A stretch of DNA of 64,000 nucleotides, from the NCBI GenBank assembly GCA_003569145.1, contig BGOH01000001.1, positions 310,001 through 374,000 on the forward strand. Reading direction: 5' to 3'. A model generated the notes under the pieces. It was not told the DNA's origin. It did no database searches and worked only from the letters and a program-made list of their open reading frames with translations. Positions 1-11,082 of the stretch are shown here, piece after piece. Made by a program: the position numbers and the translations under genes. Origin of the DNA: Clavibacter sp. (GTDB lineage Bacteria > Actinomycetota > Actinomycetes > Nanopelagicales > Nanopelagicaceae). How positions within the stretch are numbered: the stretch's first letter is position 1; each line of letters begins with the position of its first letter.

Positions 1-2
1 CA

Positions 3-539
3 GTTGATAGCAATCTGATCTACACCCAAGACTGCGTGATTCCAAATCAGGCGATGTATGGAATTGGAATTGTTTCAAAAGTAAAAGTTAAATCCTGGCA
101 TCGAATAAATCTTGGAAGATCAGCTATCGGTATGCCACTTTTGGTTCCAGGCGAAAAAAGAGCGCAATTTATCTATGTCTCCGATGAACCAAGGAGCGCT
201 CTAGTTGCAGAGCTTGAAAATGGTCTTTCAATTAGTACCACTCATCTTTCATTTGTTCCAGGCAAGAATGTCACTCAGCTTAGAAAGATAATTAAATGGC
301 TTCCAAGTATTTCTGGTAAACATATCCTCACCGGAGACTTTAATCTTCCTTGGGGAGTTGCAGCAAAGATCTCTGGATGGCGAGATCTTGCCCCAGGTGC
401 TACATATCCATCATGGAAGCCAAATATCGAATTTGATTACATCTTAAGTAAAGATATTGATGCAGATCAGGTTAAGCCTTTGATTCATAAGCACAATGGC
501 TTAAGTGATCACAGAGCTCTTAGCATTACCATTTCTTAA
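3..539 (+). CDS. Endonuclease/exonuclease/phosphatase (EEP) family protein, 5'-truncated by window edge
   Basis: Frame open from base 3; motifs TGDFNLPWG and C-terminal LSDHRALSI typical of the EEP fold. Confidence 0.75.
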   Translation, partial: VDSNLIYTQDCVIPNQAMYGIGIVSKVKVKSWHRINLGRSAIGMPLLVPGEKRAQFIYVSDEPRSALVAELENGLSISTTHLSFVPGKNVTQLRKIIKWLPSISGKHILTGDFNLPWGVAAKISGWRDLAPGATYPSWKPNIEFDYILSKDIDADQVKPLIHKHNGLSDHRALSITIS

Positions 540-1078
540 GCAACTTCAGATTTTTTACTCAAGCTCTCTCGATGACTCTTATAGATTGAAAGTAGTTCAT
601 TTCGTTTAACCTCTGGCATATTAAAGCTTGCAGCATAGGCAGACCAGGCTTTTAATTGACTTAACTCAGTGCAACCATGAAGCTCTCTGATGAGCCGCTC
701 CCAATCACTCTTATTTAAGACCTTTCCAGAGCTACCTCTGGCAGCCTTTGCCATCTCCTCCCTACTTGGGCGCTTTCCCTTGGCGGCAAAACCTAAATTA
801 GCAAGGCAGCGACCAATACTTGAAGTCTCGCAATTCTCACTGGCATTAGCGCGATTAACTGGAGAGGTGCCTTCAATCTCTGTAGCAAAGCCAGTTGACT
901 GCGGGCGAATATCTTCAGAGTTGGTATATGCCTCACTTCGACAGATCCATTCAATTCTGCCATCGCTGCGCTCAGTTCTCTGCAGATCAGTCAAGATTCT
1001 TCCATTTGGATATTTGAGCCAGAACGCTCTAATGCGATTTTCAACTGGTTCGTAATCACTTAAATTAAAATAGCTCAT
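536..1078 (-). CDS. Phage-type protein resembling ERF/Sak-like ssDNA-annealing proteins (hypothetical)
   Basis: 180 aa; ENCETSSIGRCLANLGFAAKGKRPSREEMAKA resembles the 'AIGRALA-LGY/F' region of phage ERF-like proteins; start overlaps stop of upstream ORF. Confidence 0.5.
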   Translation of the reverse strand: MSYFNLSDYEPVENRIRAFWLKYPNGRILTDLQRTERSDGRIEWICRSEAYTNSEDIRPQSTGFATEIEGTSPVNRANASENCETSSIGRCLANLGFAAKGKRPSREEMAKAARGSSGKVLNKSDWERLIRELHGCTELSQLKAWSAYAASFNMPEVKRNELLSIYKSHRESLSKKSEVA

Positions 1079-1575
1079 TACTGCCCCACCGCCATCTCTA
1101 GCTCTTCAGCCATAACAGAACTTGGCGTTAGTGATCCGCTTCTAAAAGCTTGGCTCAATACCTCACGACCACCGCTTAAAAATCTTGTTGAGATATAAGA
1201 GTCACGGCTATTAAAGGTAATGAAATCCAAGATCTCACCGCTTCGCTTATAGATGGCTTTACCATCAACATTTTCTACCGAGTCCATCACATGCTTTCTA
1301 AATGACTCTCTAATTGATTCGATGATTTCAAATTCATAGTTAGATTTAACCCAATCAACAAAGGCTTTCTCATTTAGAACCTGCGGGGTATTTTTAGGTC
1401 TAATTAGTGAGACTTTAGCAATCTCTTCGCCCTCAAGTGCAGCTTTGGCTGAATCTGCGCCAACTTCCTCAAGAGCCTCGGCAAATTGCCTTCTTAGCCT
1501 GTCCTTGGCTTCTTTAGCAGCATCAGCAATAAGTGTTATTGCTGAGAGTTGAAAGGCTAGCTCTCGTAGATTCAT
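1078..1575 (-). CDS. Hypothetical phage-type protein
   Basis: 165 aa, SD-like GGAGG upstream of ATG, overlapping the next ORF by one base. Confidence 0.55.
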   Translation of the reverse strand: MNLRELAFQLSAITLIADAAKEAKDRLRRQFAEALEEVGADSAKAALEGEEIAKVSLIRPKNTPQVLNEKAFVDWVKSNYEFEIIESIRESFRKHVMDSVENVDGKAIYKRSGEILDFITFNSRDSYISTRFLSGGREVLSQAFRSGSLTPSSVMAEELEMAVGQ

Positions 1576-1670
1576 CTGTAATACCTCCGGCTTATTTGCT
1601 TATGGAGGTGATTAAAGAGGCAGCCACTGACAATGAGGCAAAAGAGCCTATAAATCAGCGTGTTTAGCCC

Positions 1671-3569
1671 TTATTGGTTAGCTTTTTTAGCCTTTGAGGT
1701 AAGTCTTGATCTCTCGTTTTGATCAAAGATGACTTTTCTGATGCGAACCGTATTTGGAGTGACCTCAACACATTCATCTTCGCGGCAATACTCAAGTGCC
1801 TGCTCTAGATTTAATAGTTTTGGTGGAATTAACTTCTCTGTCTCATCGCTACCTGAGGCGCGCATATTGGTTAACTTCTTCTCGCGCACCACATTGACAT
1901 CCATATCTTCCGGCCTTGAGTTCTCACCAATAACCATTCCTTCATAGACATCAGCGCTTACTTCAACAAATATTGTTCCGCGCTCCTGCAGACCAAAGAT
2001 GGCATATGAGGTGGCAGTTCCGGACCTGTCAGCAACAAGTGATCCAGTATTTCTAGTTCTTAGTTCGCCATGCCATGCTTCATAGCCATCAAAGACATGG
2101 TGAAGAAGTCCGGTGCCACGAGTCTCAGTTAAGAATTCAGTTCTAAAACCAATTAAGCCGCGAGATGGAACTTTGAAATCCATTCGGATCCAACCAGTTC
2201 CATGATTAACCATCTGCTCCATACGACCTTTGCGAAGAGCCATTAGCTGGGTGATAACACCTAGGTAATCCTCTGGCGCATCAATGGTTAGCTGCTCCAT
2301 CGGTTCATGAAGTTTTCCATCAACCATCTTGGTAACAACTTGAGGCTTTCCAACGGTTAGCTCAAATCCTTCGCGTCGCATCATTTCAACTAGAACTGCA
2401 AGTTGGAGCTCTCCTCTTCCCTGCACCTCCCAGGTATCAGGACGCTCGGTTGGAAGAATGCTAAGTGAAACATTTCCAACCAGCTCTTGATCAAGACGGT
2501 TTTTGACTAAGCGAGCTGTTAATTTCTTACCAACTCTTCCTGCAAGTGGGGAGGTATTAATACCAATAGTCATAGAAATACTTGGTTCATCAACGGTAAT
2601 TAACGGCAGTGGATATGGATTTTCAGGATCAGCTAGCGTTTCACCTAAGGTAATAGTCTCAATTCCAGCAACAGCGATAATGTCTCCAGGGCCAGCTTTT
2701 GTCGCTGGAACTCGCTCAAGTCCTTCAGTAATCATTAGTTCTGAGATCTTTACCTTGCTCTGCGTCCCATCAGTTTTAATCCAGGTCACCATCTGGCCCT
2801 TATTAATTTCACCTTCATGGACCCGACATAGCGCAAGGCGTCCAAGATAAGGAGATGAATCAAGGTTAGTAACGTGAGCTTGAAGTGGAGCTCCAACATG
2901 ATATTTAGGAGCTGGGATAGTTTTAAAGATAACATCAAAGAGCACATCAAGATTTTCTTCATCTGGCATGCCGCCATCACTTGGTCTTGTTAGCGATGCT
3001 CTTCCAGCTTTAGCTGAGGTGTAAACAATTGGAAAATCAATCTGTGATTCATCAGCATCAAGATCTAGAAAGAGGGCATAGGCCTCATCAACAACTGCTG
3101 CAATTCTTGCATCAGGGCGATCTACTTTATTAATAATCAAAATAACTGGAAGGTTCTTCTCTAGAGCTTTTCTTAAAACAAATCTAGTCTGCGGAAGTGG
3201 TCCCTCTGAGGCATCAACTAGAAGTGCAACGCCATCGACCATCTCAAGTCCGCGCTCTACTTCGCCGCCAAAGTCTGCGTGCCCTGGAGTATCGATAATA
3301 TTAACGATGCTATCCCCGCGCTTTACTGCAGTATTTTTAGCAAGGATGGTAATTCCTTTTTCCCGCTCTAAATCCATCGAATCCATCAATCGATCTTGGG
3401 AATCTGCTTGGGCTTTATGGGCAGCAAAAGCTCCAGATTGCCATAACATCGCATCAACAAGTGTTGTCTTGCCATGATCTACGTGAGCAATAATGGCTAG
3501 ATTTCTTAGCTCTTCACGGCTCTTTACCTCAAGGCCATTTAAGTGGGCAGATTTAATTACTCTAGACAT
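1671..3569 (-). CDS. typA: Translational GTPase TypA/BipA
   Basis: IIAHVDHGKTTLVDAML, DTPGHADFGGEVER, NKVDRPDAR; start placed at MSRVIK rather than the longer ORF start. Confidence 0.95.
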   Translation of the reverse strand: MSRVIKSAHLNGLEVKSREELRNLAIIAHVDHGKTTLVDAMLWQSGAFAAHKAQADSQDRLMDSMDLEREKGITILAKNTAVKRGDSIVNIIDTPGHADFGGEVERGLEMVDGVALLVDASEGPLPQTRFVLRKALEKNLPVILIINKVDRPDARIAAVVDEAYALFLDLDADESQIDFPIVYTSAKAGRASLTRPSDGGMPDEENLDVLFDVIFKTIPAPKYHVGAPLQAHVTNLDSSPYLGRLALCRVHEGEINKGQMVTWIKTDGTQSKVKISELMITEGLERVPATKAGPGDIIAVAGIETITLGETLADPENPYPLPLITVDEPSISMTIGINTSPLAGRVGKKLTARLVKNRLDQELVGNVSLSILPTERPDTWEVQGRGELQLAVLVEMMRREGFELTVGKPQVVTKMVDGKLHEPMEQLTIDAPEDYLGVITQLMALRKGRMEQMVNHGTGWIRMDFKVPSRGLIGFRTEFLTETRGTGLLHHVFDGYEAWHGELRTRNTGSLVADRSGTATSYAIFGLQERGTIFVEVSADVYEGMVIGENSRPEDMDVNVVREKKLTNMRASGSDETEKLIPPKLLNLEQALEYCREDECVEVTPNTVRIRKVIFDQNERSRLTSKAKKANQ

Positions 3570-4635
3570 TGAACCTAAATTCCACGACATCTCCATCAGC
3601 CATTACGTAATCCTTGCCTTCCATGCGAACTTTGCCCCGCGCCTTGGCTTCATTAAATGATCCAGCGTCAACTAGATCGGTAAATGAAACTACTTCGGCC
3701 TTAATAAAGCCTTTCTGAAAATCACTGTGAATTACACCGGCTGCCATAGGAGCGGTGTCGCCCTTATGAATGGTCCAAGCCCGAGCCTCTTTAGGACCTG
3801 CAGTTAGATAGGTCTGCAACCCAAGAGTTGCAAAACCAACACGAGCAAGGCTACTTAACCCAGGCTCTGATAGTCCAATTGAGTTTAATAGCTCTAAAGC
3901 CTCTGCCTCATCTAATTCAATTAACTCAGATTCAGTCTTTGCATCAAGAAAAATCGCTTCAGCTGGCGCAACCAGCGCAGATAACCGAGCTTTCAACTCG
4001 CTATCTTGCAGCTCGCTAGCATCAAGATTAAAGAGATAGAGAAAAGGCTTTGCAGTTAATAGCTGTAGCTCTCTAATAAGTGTTAAATCAATCTTTGATT
4101 GAGATATCAAGCCGCCTGATGAGATTACCTGCTCTGCCTCTTTTACAGCTTCTAGAACAACTGCTCTCTCTTTTGCCTGCCTTGCCTCTTTTTCAATTCT
4201 TGGTATTGCTTTTTGAATGGTCTGCAGATCTGCTAATTGCAGCTCGGTATTGATAGTTTCAATATCGCTCTTTGGATCAACTCTTCCTTCAACATGGACT
4301 ACATCGCTATCGTTAAAAGCTCTAATTACTTGGCAGATCGCATCACACTCACGGATATTGGCAAGAAACTTATTACCAAGTCCTGCCCCCTCTGATGCTC
4401 CTTTAACAATTCCTGCAATATCAACAAAAGATAGGGCTGCTGGAATTATCTTCTCTGAGGAAAATATCTTGGCAAGCACTGCCAGGCGCTCATCTGGAAG
4501 GCCAACTACGCCAACATTTGGCTCGATGGTTGCAAAGGGATAGTTGGCAGCTAGAACGTTATTTTTCGTTAAAGCGTTAAATAGGGTCGATTTTCCGACA
4601 TTGGGTAGACCCACGATTCCGATGGAGAGGCTCAC
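3562..4635 (-). CDS. ychF: Redox-regulated ATPase YchF (Obg-family GTPase)
   Basis: [23 protein letters not shown] domain C-terminus [13 protein letters not shown]. Confidence 0.97.
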   Translation of the reverse strand: MSLSIGIVGLPNVGKSTLFNALTKNNVLAANYPFATIEPNVGVVGLPDERLAVLAKIFSSEKIIPAALSFVDIAGIVKGASEGAGLGNKFLANIRECDAICQVIRAFNDSDVVHVEGRVDPKSDIETINTELQLADLQTIQKAIPRIEKEARQAKERAVVLEAVKEAEQVISSGGLISQSKIDLTLIRELQLLTAKPFLYLFNLDASELQDSELKARLSALVAPAEAIFLDAKTESELIELDEAEALELLNSIGLSEPGLSSLARVGFATLGLQTYLTAGPKEARAWTIHKGDTAPMAAGVIHSDFQKGFIKAEVVSFTDLVDAGSFNEAKARGKVRMEGKDYVMADGDVVEFRFNV

Positions 4636-4686
4636 AAGGGGTAGAGCCTAACTGCCAATGTCACCTCCTGATGCCACGATAGCGCC

Positions 4687-5832
4687 ATGAACACAGCGAT
4701 CTATCTGCTCATCGGCTTAAGTTTTGGCATTGGCCTCGGACTTTTGATTGGCTATTTCCGCCTCAATAGCGAACGGGGCAAAGTCTCACTTCTTAATGGC
4801 CAGATAGAAGCGATGCGCCAAGAAGAGAGCCGGTTAACAACTCTTAATGAACAGCTAAGAAGCGTTACTACCTCAATGGCGCAGTTAAATACTCAGAGCC
4901 AAGAGGCAGAGATTAAGAGAACAAAAGCTGAATCTGAGATGAGAGCTCAAATTGAGAATATGAAGCTAGGAAATGAGACGCTACTTAGAGAGACAACTAA
5001 ATTAGCTGGAGCACTTTCAAATTCCCAGACCCGCGGAAAATATGGCGAAGCACAACTTGAAACCCTCTTAGAAAATGCTGGCCTATTAGAAAATGTTCAC
5101 TTCTTCAAACAAGATTATCGAAGCAGCGGTAGCGAGATAACTAAACCTGATATCAAGATTGCTGTTCCTGGCGGCAGCGAACTATTTATCGATTCAAAGT
5201 TTCCCTTTGATCGATTCCTTGAAGCAATAGTTGAAAAAGATCCGACAGAGCGCACCAGGCTGATGCAAGCCCACGCTAAAGATTTGATGGGCCATGTCAC
5301 CTCTCTTGCTAAAAGGGGCTATCAAGATAGTAATAACTCACCTGATTATGTAGTCCTCTTTGCTCCCTTTGAATCAATTCTTAGTGAAGCCCTCGATGTT
5401 GACCCACAACTTCTTCATAAGGCATTTGAAAAAAATGTCACTATTGCAACTCCTACAACAATGATGGCGCTTCTTAGAACTGTGGCTTATGTATTTAGTA
5501 GATCAGAGCTTGCAAGAAATGCCCAAGAGATTCAAGATCTTGCTGGCGAGCTACTTAAGAGAATAGGCAAAGTCCATAGCAAGATAGAGACGCTAGGCGA
5601 CCGGATTAAATCAACGGAGCGAGCTTTTAATGATCTCATTAAGAGCGCTGAAGAAAATGTAATTAAGCCAGCTAGAAAGATGGTAAAGCTTGGAGCTCCA
5701 TCTAGCTCTAAATTAAAAGCTATTGAAGATATCGATGATGAGGTAAGACAGATTGTGCCAAAGGAACTTGAATCCGGCGCCCTAGATGATGGCGATGATG
5801 ATTTAGATGAAGGTGAGAGCGATGAGAGATAG
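4687..5832 (+). CDS. rmuC: DNA recombination protein RmuC
   Basis: N-terminal TM, coiled coil, RGKYGEAQLETLLENAGL...FIDSKFPFDRF. Confidence 0.92.
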   Translation: MNTAIYLLIGLSFGIGLGLLIGYFRLNSERGKVSLLNGQIEAMRQEESRLTTLNEQLRSVTTSMAQLNTQSQEAEIKRTKAESEMRAQIENMKLGNETLLRETTKLAGALSNSQTRGKYGEAQLETLLENAGLLENVHFFKQDYRSSGSEITKPDIKIAVPGGSELFIDSKFPFDRFLEAIVEKDPTERTRLMQAHAKDLMGHVTSLAKRGYQDSNNSPDYVVLFAPFESILSEALDVDPQLLHKAFEKNVTIATPTTMMALLRTVAYVFSRSELARNAQEIQDLAGELLKRIGKVHSKIETLGDRIKSTERAFNDLIKSAEENVIKPARKMVKLGAPSSSKLKAIEDIDDEVRQIVPKELESGALDDGDDDLDEGESDER

Positions 5833-6244
5833 CCTGCCAACTCCTCCGATAAAGAGCCCAATAAAAGGTGCGGGGCTAACAAAGCCTGGAGTAGTAATTC
5901 TTCAATTCTTAGCAATATCTTTTGTTGCGCTAATTGAAATCTTCTTTAGATCAAATGTTGGCTTTCTAACTGGCCTTGCCATCTGGGCTTCTTACTATGG
6001 CGCGCTGATTTATGGTCGCGATGGAACAACCTATGTCGCAGTCGTTAATCCCCCACTGGCCTTTGGTCTTGCAGCAATCCTTCTTCTGCCATCAGTTGGC
6101 GGAGCATCGCTATCAATTACTCGTCTTGGAGTTGATTTAGTTTCAGGGCTTGCAAGCGTTGCGCCATTTTTAATCACTGGCTCAATATTTGGCTGGTGGT
6201 ATTACTTTAAAGAGCGAAAAAAACTACTTTCCAGCGGCTCTTAA
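5822..6244 (+). CDS. DUF6542-like small membrane protein
   Basis: About 140 aa, 3-4 TM helices; overlaps rmuC stop; position next to ispH is typical in actinobacteria. Confidence 0.6.
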   Translation: MRDSLPTPPIKSPIKGAGLTKPGVVILQFLAISFVALIEIFFRSNVGFLTGLAIWASYYGALIYGRDGTTYVAVVNPPLAFGLAAILLLPSVGGASLSITRLGVDLVSGLASVAPFLITGSIFGWWYYFKERKKLLSSGS

Positions 6245-7177
6245 ATCTTTTCTTAGCTCAGGTGGGATAGCAAAGAGCAGGTGCTCCTCCATTGCAGTAA
6301 CGGTCTCAACATCGCCATAGCCACGAGCAGCAAGCTCAGTTAATAAATCAGTTACTAAAATTTCAGGAACTGAAGCCCCACTTGAAACCCCAATAGTTTC
6401 AACCCCTTCAAACCAGTTATCTTCTAGCTGGCTGGCATAATCAATTAGATATCCAGCCTTTGCGCCATATTCCAGAGCAACTTCAACTAAACGCACTGAG
6501 TTTGAAGAGTTCTTTGAACCAACGACTAGAACAAGATCTGCTTGAGGCGCGATCTGCTTAATAGCCACTTGGCGATTCTGTGTGGCATAACAGATGTCAT
6601 CAGATGGCGGATCTTGAAGCTTTGGAAAGCGCTCCTTAAGAATTGCAACGGCATCTAGGGTTTCATCAACGCTAAGTGTGGTCTGGGAGAGCCAAGCAAC
6701 TCCTTTATTTGGATCAATCTCAACGCTTCTTGCGCCATCTAGGCCATCAACTAATTTCACATGATCTGGGGCCTCACCGGCTGTTCCTTCCACCTCCTCA
6801 TGTCCTTCATGGCCAATGAGAAGAATCTGGAGATCATCTTTAGCAAAGCGGCGCGCTTCTTGATGAACTTTAGTAACTAGGGGGCAGGTGGCATCAATAG
6901 TTTTTAGATTTCGCTGCGCTGCCTCCTTATGAACTTGAGGTGATACGCCATGGGCAGAGAAGATAACAATTGAACCCTCTGGGACCTGGTCGGTCTCATC
7001 AACAAATATCGCCCCTTTTTTCTCAAGTGATGAAACCACATGAATATTGTGAACAATCTGTTTTCTCACATAGACCGGGGCGCCATAGAGATCAAGAGCC
7101 TTCTCAACTGTAATTACAGCTCGATCAACACCTGCGCAATAACCACGCGGCGCAGCAAGAAGGACTCGTTTAGCCAT
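6224..7177 (-). CDS. ispH: 4-hydroxy-3-methylbut-2-enyl diphosphate reductase
   Basis: [44 protein letters not shown]. Confidence 0.97.
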   Translation of the reverse strand: MAKRVLLAAPRGYCAGVDRAVITVEKALDLYGAPVYVRKQIVHNIHVVSSLEKKGAIFVDETDQVPEGSIVIFSAHGVSPQVHKEAAQRNLKTIDATCPLVTKVHQEARRFAKDDLQILLIGHEGHEEVEGTAGEAPDHVKLVDGLDGARSVEIDPNKGVAWLSQTTLSVDETLDAVAILKERFPKLQDPPSDDICYATQNRQVAIKQIAPQADLVLVVGSKNSSNSVRLVEVALEYGAKAGYLIDYASQLEDNWFEGVETIGVSSGASVPEILVTDLLTELAARGYGDVETVTAMEEHLLFAIPPELRKDLRAAGK

Positions 7178-7202
7178 AGCCCTATCCTATTAGCATTACC
7201 CA

Positions 7203-8429
7203 ATGCTCGAAACTTCAAGTGAAAAGCCTGCCCCAGTAAGGGTTATCTCTGAGGCGATTAGTGAATATATAAATCGCTTAGGACAGGTTTGGGTTGAGGG
7301 AGAGATTGCGCAATTAAATGATCGAGCTGGCTCTGGAATGGTTTATATCAGGCTAAGAGATCCAAGCGTTGATATGTATTTGGAGGTCACCTGTCCTAGA
7401 TCGGTTTTTAAAGCAGTTGCGCCTCTTAGTGAAAATGCTCGAGTTGTAATTAATTCAAAAGTTAATTTCTATACCCCAACTGGCCGTCTCTCACTTAACG
7501 CTAAAGAAATCCGCCAAGTTGGTCTTGGTGAATTACTTGCTCGCCTTGAAGCACTTAAAAAAGTCCTTGCAGCAGAGGGGCTCTTTGCACTTGAGCGAAA
7601 AAAACCGCTTCCATTTCTACCAAATAAAATTGGACTCATCTGTGGCCGGGCAAGTGCTGCTGAAAAAGATGTTAAGGAGAATGCTCGAAGAAGATGGCCC
7701 GCGGTTCGCTTTGAAACTAGGGAGGTAGCAGTTCAAGGAGCTGATGCTGTTATTCAAGTATCTGCTGCCTTGCGAGAGCTTGATAACGATCCAGAAGTTG
7801 ATGTCATCATCATCACTCGAGGCGGCGGCTCATTTGAGGACCTGCTTGCCTTCTCAGATGAAGGGCTAGTAAGACTTGCTGCCGCTTGCAAAAAACCAAT
7901 TGTCAGCGCCATTGGCCATGAGCAAGATACTCCGCTTCTTGACTTGGTAGCAGATGTTCGCGCCTCAACCCCAACTGATGCAGCAAAATTAGTAGTTCCT
8001 GATTTTCAAGAAGAGGTAAGCAAAATCAAGAATCTAAGAGATCGCTCTGATAGAAAGATTAATGACTTAGTAATTCTTGAGATGACCAAGATTGTTAACT
8101 TGATCCAAAGACCTGTTATGAAAGATCCACTAATTATGGTCACCTCAAGACAGGAGATAATTTCAGGCTTTATATCGCGCTCATTTATGAGTATGAACTC
8201 CAAGCTGCTTAGAGCCTTTGATGAAGTCACCCATATTGCTGCCAGAGTTAGAACCCTCTCCCCACAGGCCACCCTTGATCGTGGTTATTCAGTAGTGCAA
8301 AAAAGCGATGGAGTTATTGTCAAAGACCCAGCATCACTTGCTCAAGGCGAGAAGATTCAATTACGTATGGCTAAAGGTGTGGCCCTTGCGACAGCTCTTG
8401 GCAGCCAAGAAGATAGTAAAAGCGAGTAG
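7203..8429 (+). CDS. xseA: Exodeoxyribonuclease VII large subunit
   Basis: WVEGEIAQL N-terminal OB fold, IITRGGGSFEDLLAFSDE, SAIGHEQDTPLLDLVAD. Confidence 0.97.
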   Translation: MLETSSEKPAPVRVISEAISEYINRLGQVWVEGEIAQLNDRAGSGMVYIRLRDPSVDMYLEVTCPRSVFKAVAPLSENARVVINSKVNFYTPTGRLSLNAKEIRQVGLGELLARLEALKKVLAAEGLFALERKKPLPFLPNKIGLICGRASAAEKDVKENARRRWPAVRFETREVAVQGADAVIQVSAALRELDNDPEVDVIIITRGGGSFEDLLAFSDEGLVRLAAACKKPIVSAIGHEQDTPLLDLVADVRASTPTDAAKLVVPDFQEEVSKIKNLRDRSDRKINDLVILEMTKIVNLIQRPVMKDPLIMVTSRQEIISGFISRSFMSMNSKLLRAFDEVTHIAARVRTLSPQATLDRGYSVVQKSDGVIVKDPASLAQGEKIQLRMAKGVALATALGSQEDSKSE

Positions 8430-8438
8430 ATTACGAAT

Positions 8439-8636
8439 ATGGCCCAGCTAAGTTATGAGCAAGCTCGCGATGAGCTAGCAAACGTTGTAGCAACCCTTGA
8501 AGCTGGCGGGGTAGGCCTTGAAGAATCTTTAAAACTTTGGGAGCGCGGCGAGGAGCTTGCTGCAATTTGTCAGCAGTGGCTAGATGGCGCACGCGCAAAA
8601 TTAGAAGCTGCAAAATCTCAAGTAGAAGCTGAGTAA
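8439..8636 (+). CDS. xseB: Exodeoxyribonuclease VII small subunit
   Basis: 65 aa, SYEQARDELANVVATLEAGGVGLEESLKLWERGEEL; adjacent to xseA. Confidence 0.95.
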   Translation: MAQLSYEQARDELANVVATLEAGGVGLEESLKLWERGEELAAICQQWLDGARAKLEAAKSQVEAE

Positions 8637-8639
8637 GTC

Positions 8640-10301
8640 ATGCCGGAATTTATCTATGAAGATTTACTTCCGGTTGGGCCAGATACCACGCAATATCGCC
8701 TCATTTCAAGTGATGGCGTCTCAACATTTGAAGGCGATGGAAAGACTTTCTTAAAAGTAACACCTGAGGCAATTAGAAACTTAACTGAAGTTGCCCTCCA
8801 CGATATCTCGCACTATCTACGTAGCGAACACTTGCAGCAGCTAGCAAATATTCTTAAAGACCCTGAAAGCTCTGCCAATGATCGCTTTGTCGCACTAGAC
8901 CTACTTAAAAATGCCAATATCGCAGCAGGTGGAATTCTTCCAATGTGCCAAGACACCGGAACTGCAATTGTTATGGGCAAAAAAGGCCAGCAAGTTCTCA
9001 CCTCAGAACAAGATGAAGTAACAATATCTAGAGGAATCTATGATGCATTTACCAAGCTAAACCTGCGCTACTCCCAACTAGCACCTGTTACAACCTGGGA
9101 GGAGAAGAACACTGGTAATAACTTGCCTGCTCAAGTTGAGATTTACTCTGATTATAAGAACGCGCAGGAATATAACTTCCTCTTTATTGCAAAAGGCGGC
9201 GGAAGTGCTAATAAGTCTTTCCTCTATCAAGAGACTAAGGCAATCCTAAATCCAACATCTTTCATAACTTGGCTTGAGGAGAAGCTGCGCTCGCTTGGAA
9301 CGGCTGCTTGCCCTCCCTATCACCTAGCTATTGTTATCGGGGGAACATCAGCTGAGTTCACAGCAAAGACGGCAAAGCTTGCCTCAACTAAGTATTTAGA
9401 TTCACTGCCCACAACAGGTGATGCCAAAACTGGTAGAGCTTTTAGAGACCTAGCACTTGAAAAAGAAGTTTTAGCTCTCACTCAAAAACTAGGAATCGGC
9501 GCACAATTTGGCGGCAAATACTTCTGCCATGATGTAAGAGTGATTCGCCTTCCAAGACATGGCGCCTCTCTTCCAATTTCAATTGCAGTCTCGTGCTCAG
9601 CAGATCGCCAGGCAAAGGCCAAGATCACTAAAGAGGGCGTATTTATTGAAGTTTTGGAGCGCGACCCAGCCCACTTCCTGCCAGAGACTACTGATGATCA
9701 CTTAGATGAGAGCGTAGTAAATATTGATCTAAACCAAAGCATGGCCCAGATCTTGGCTGAGCTTTCAAAGCACCCAGTAAAGACCCGGCTATCCTTGAGT
9801 GGAACTATGGTTGTGGCAAGAGATCTAGCTCATGCGAAATTAAAGGAGCTAGTTGATTCTGGAAAAGAACTGCCGGAATACTTCAAGAGATATCCAGTTT
9901 ATTACGCAGGACCTGCCAAGACTCCAAAAGGATATGCCTCAGGATCTTTTGGTCCAACAACTGCTGGACGAATGGATTCCTATGTTGAGTATTTTCAAGC
10001 ACTCGGCGGATCGCTAATAATGCTTGCTAAGGGAAATCGCTCAAAGCAGGTAACTGAGGCATGCAAGAAAAATGGTGGTTTCTATCTTGGCTCTATTGGA
10101 GGACCTGCTGCTCGCCTTGCGCAAGATTGCATCAAGAAAGTTGAAGTTCTTGATTATGAAGAACTTGGCATGGAGGCAGTTTGGAAGATTGAAGTTGAAA
10201 ACTTTCCAGCATTTATTGTGGTTGATGATAAAGGAAATGATTTCTTCAACGGCTCACTCAAGCCGTTAACTATTGGAGTAAAACCAGAGAGCTCTTTTTA
10301 G
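8640..10301 (+). CDS. Fumarate hydratase class I
   Basis: [35 protein letters not shown]; class I Fe-S hydratase architecture. Confidence 0.95.
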   Translation: MPEFIYEDLLPVGPDTTQYRLISSDGVSTFEGDGKTFLKVTPEAIRNLTEVALHDISHYLRSEHLQQLANILKDPESSANDRFVALDLLKNANIAAGGILPMCQDTGTAIVMGKKGQQVLTSEQDEVTISRGIYDAFTKLNLRYSQLAPVTTWEEKNTGNNLPAQVEIYSDYKNAQEYNFLFIAKGGGSANKSFLYQETKAILNPTSFITWLEEKLRSLGTAACPPYHLAIVIGGTSAEFTAKTAKLASTKYLDSLPTTGDAKTGRAFRDLALEKEVLALTQKLGIGAQFGGKYFCHDVRVIRLPRHGASLPISIAVSCSADRQAKAKITKEGVFIEVLERDPAHFLPETTDDHLDESVVNIDLNQSMAQILAELSKHPVKTRLSLSGTMVVARDLAHAKLKELVDSGKELPEYFKRYPVYYAGPAKTPKGYASGSFGPTTAGRMDSYVEYFQALGGSLIMLAKGNRSKQVTEACKKNGGFYLGSIGGPAARLAQDCIKKVEVLDYEELGMEAVWKIEVENFPAFIVVDDKGNDFFNGSLKPLTIGVKPESSF

Positions 10302-10870
10302 TAGTATCTAGAGCGCTTAAATTTAGCTAGCGCCTTGCATGGCGTTTCATAGCGAATATCGATATATCTCAAACCCCATTGAATCTGAGTAACTGGATTG
10401 GTTCTCCAATCAGTTCCCACGATCTCCATTTTTGTGGCAGGAAGGGCTTGGGGAATTCCATGGGCGCCAGTTCGTTTATTGCGCGCCTTATAATTCCAAT
10501 GGCTCTCTTTGGTCCATAAGGTATCTAAACAGGTGAATTGATAGCTGCCCCAGCCATAAGCCTCCTTAGCCATCTCTCTTGCGACCTCTCGAGCTCCCTT
10601 TGGGGTTCTGGCTTGTTCAACTTTTTGAATCATCACAGAGACCAGCAACATATCCCAGGCCATAAGTGATGAGCGATCGCCCATCTCAATTAGCGTTGGC
10701 CAATTCGGCTCTAGATCTCCTGGCACGCTGACCTTAAGAGCCTCAGGTGAATCGGCAACTAGAAGCTCTAGGCGATCTGGCTTGAGGGGTTGGGCATGGG
10801 AAATCTCAACCGAGGAGATAAAGAGGGTCGCAAAGGCCAGGGCAACAATCGCCCGCCGGTTTAGCAACAT
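10298..10870 (-). CDS. Secreted lytic-transglycosylase-like (SLT fold) protein
   Basis: Signal peptide; [20 protein letters not shown]...[14 protein letters not shown] resembles the actinobacterial transglycosylase domain. Confidence 0.75.
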   Translation of the reverse strand: MLLNRRAIVALAFATLFISSVEISHAQPLKPDRLELLVADSPEALKVSVPGDLEPNWPTLIEMGDRSSLMAWDMLLVSVMIQKVEQARTPKGAREVAREMAKEAYGWGSYQFTCLDTLWTKESHWNYKARNKRTGAHGIPQALPATKMEIVGTDWRTNPVTQIQWGLRYIDIRYETPCKALAKFKRSRYY

Positions 10871-11082
10871 CTTTCTACCTCCTTAGCGCTGAACAAATCA
10901 GAGCCAGGCTCGTGGGTATTACTAGGGGAATTGGGCTTAGGGTTACAAAGGAAGGGGTGAGGGGCAAATTAAAACCTGCGAGTGGCGTAAAAAGATTAAA
11001 TTCACAGCAAATGTGGATAAGAAAAGTGCAGGTCAGCCCCTATAAAGTCCGTTATGCCCTATTTGTAGTAAAACCCCAATTA

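Noticed and set aside
690-1055. 121-aa plus-strand ORF antisense to the phage-type gene
   Set aside because: Antisense shadow of a better supported minus-strand CDS; no recognisable domain or SD.
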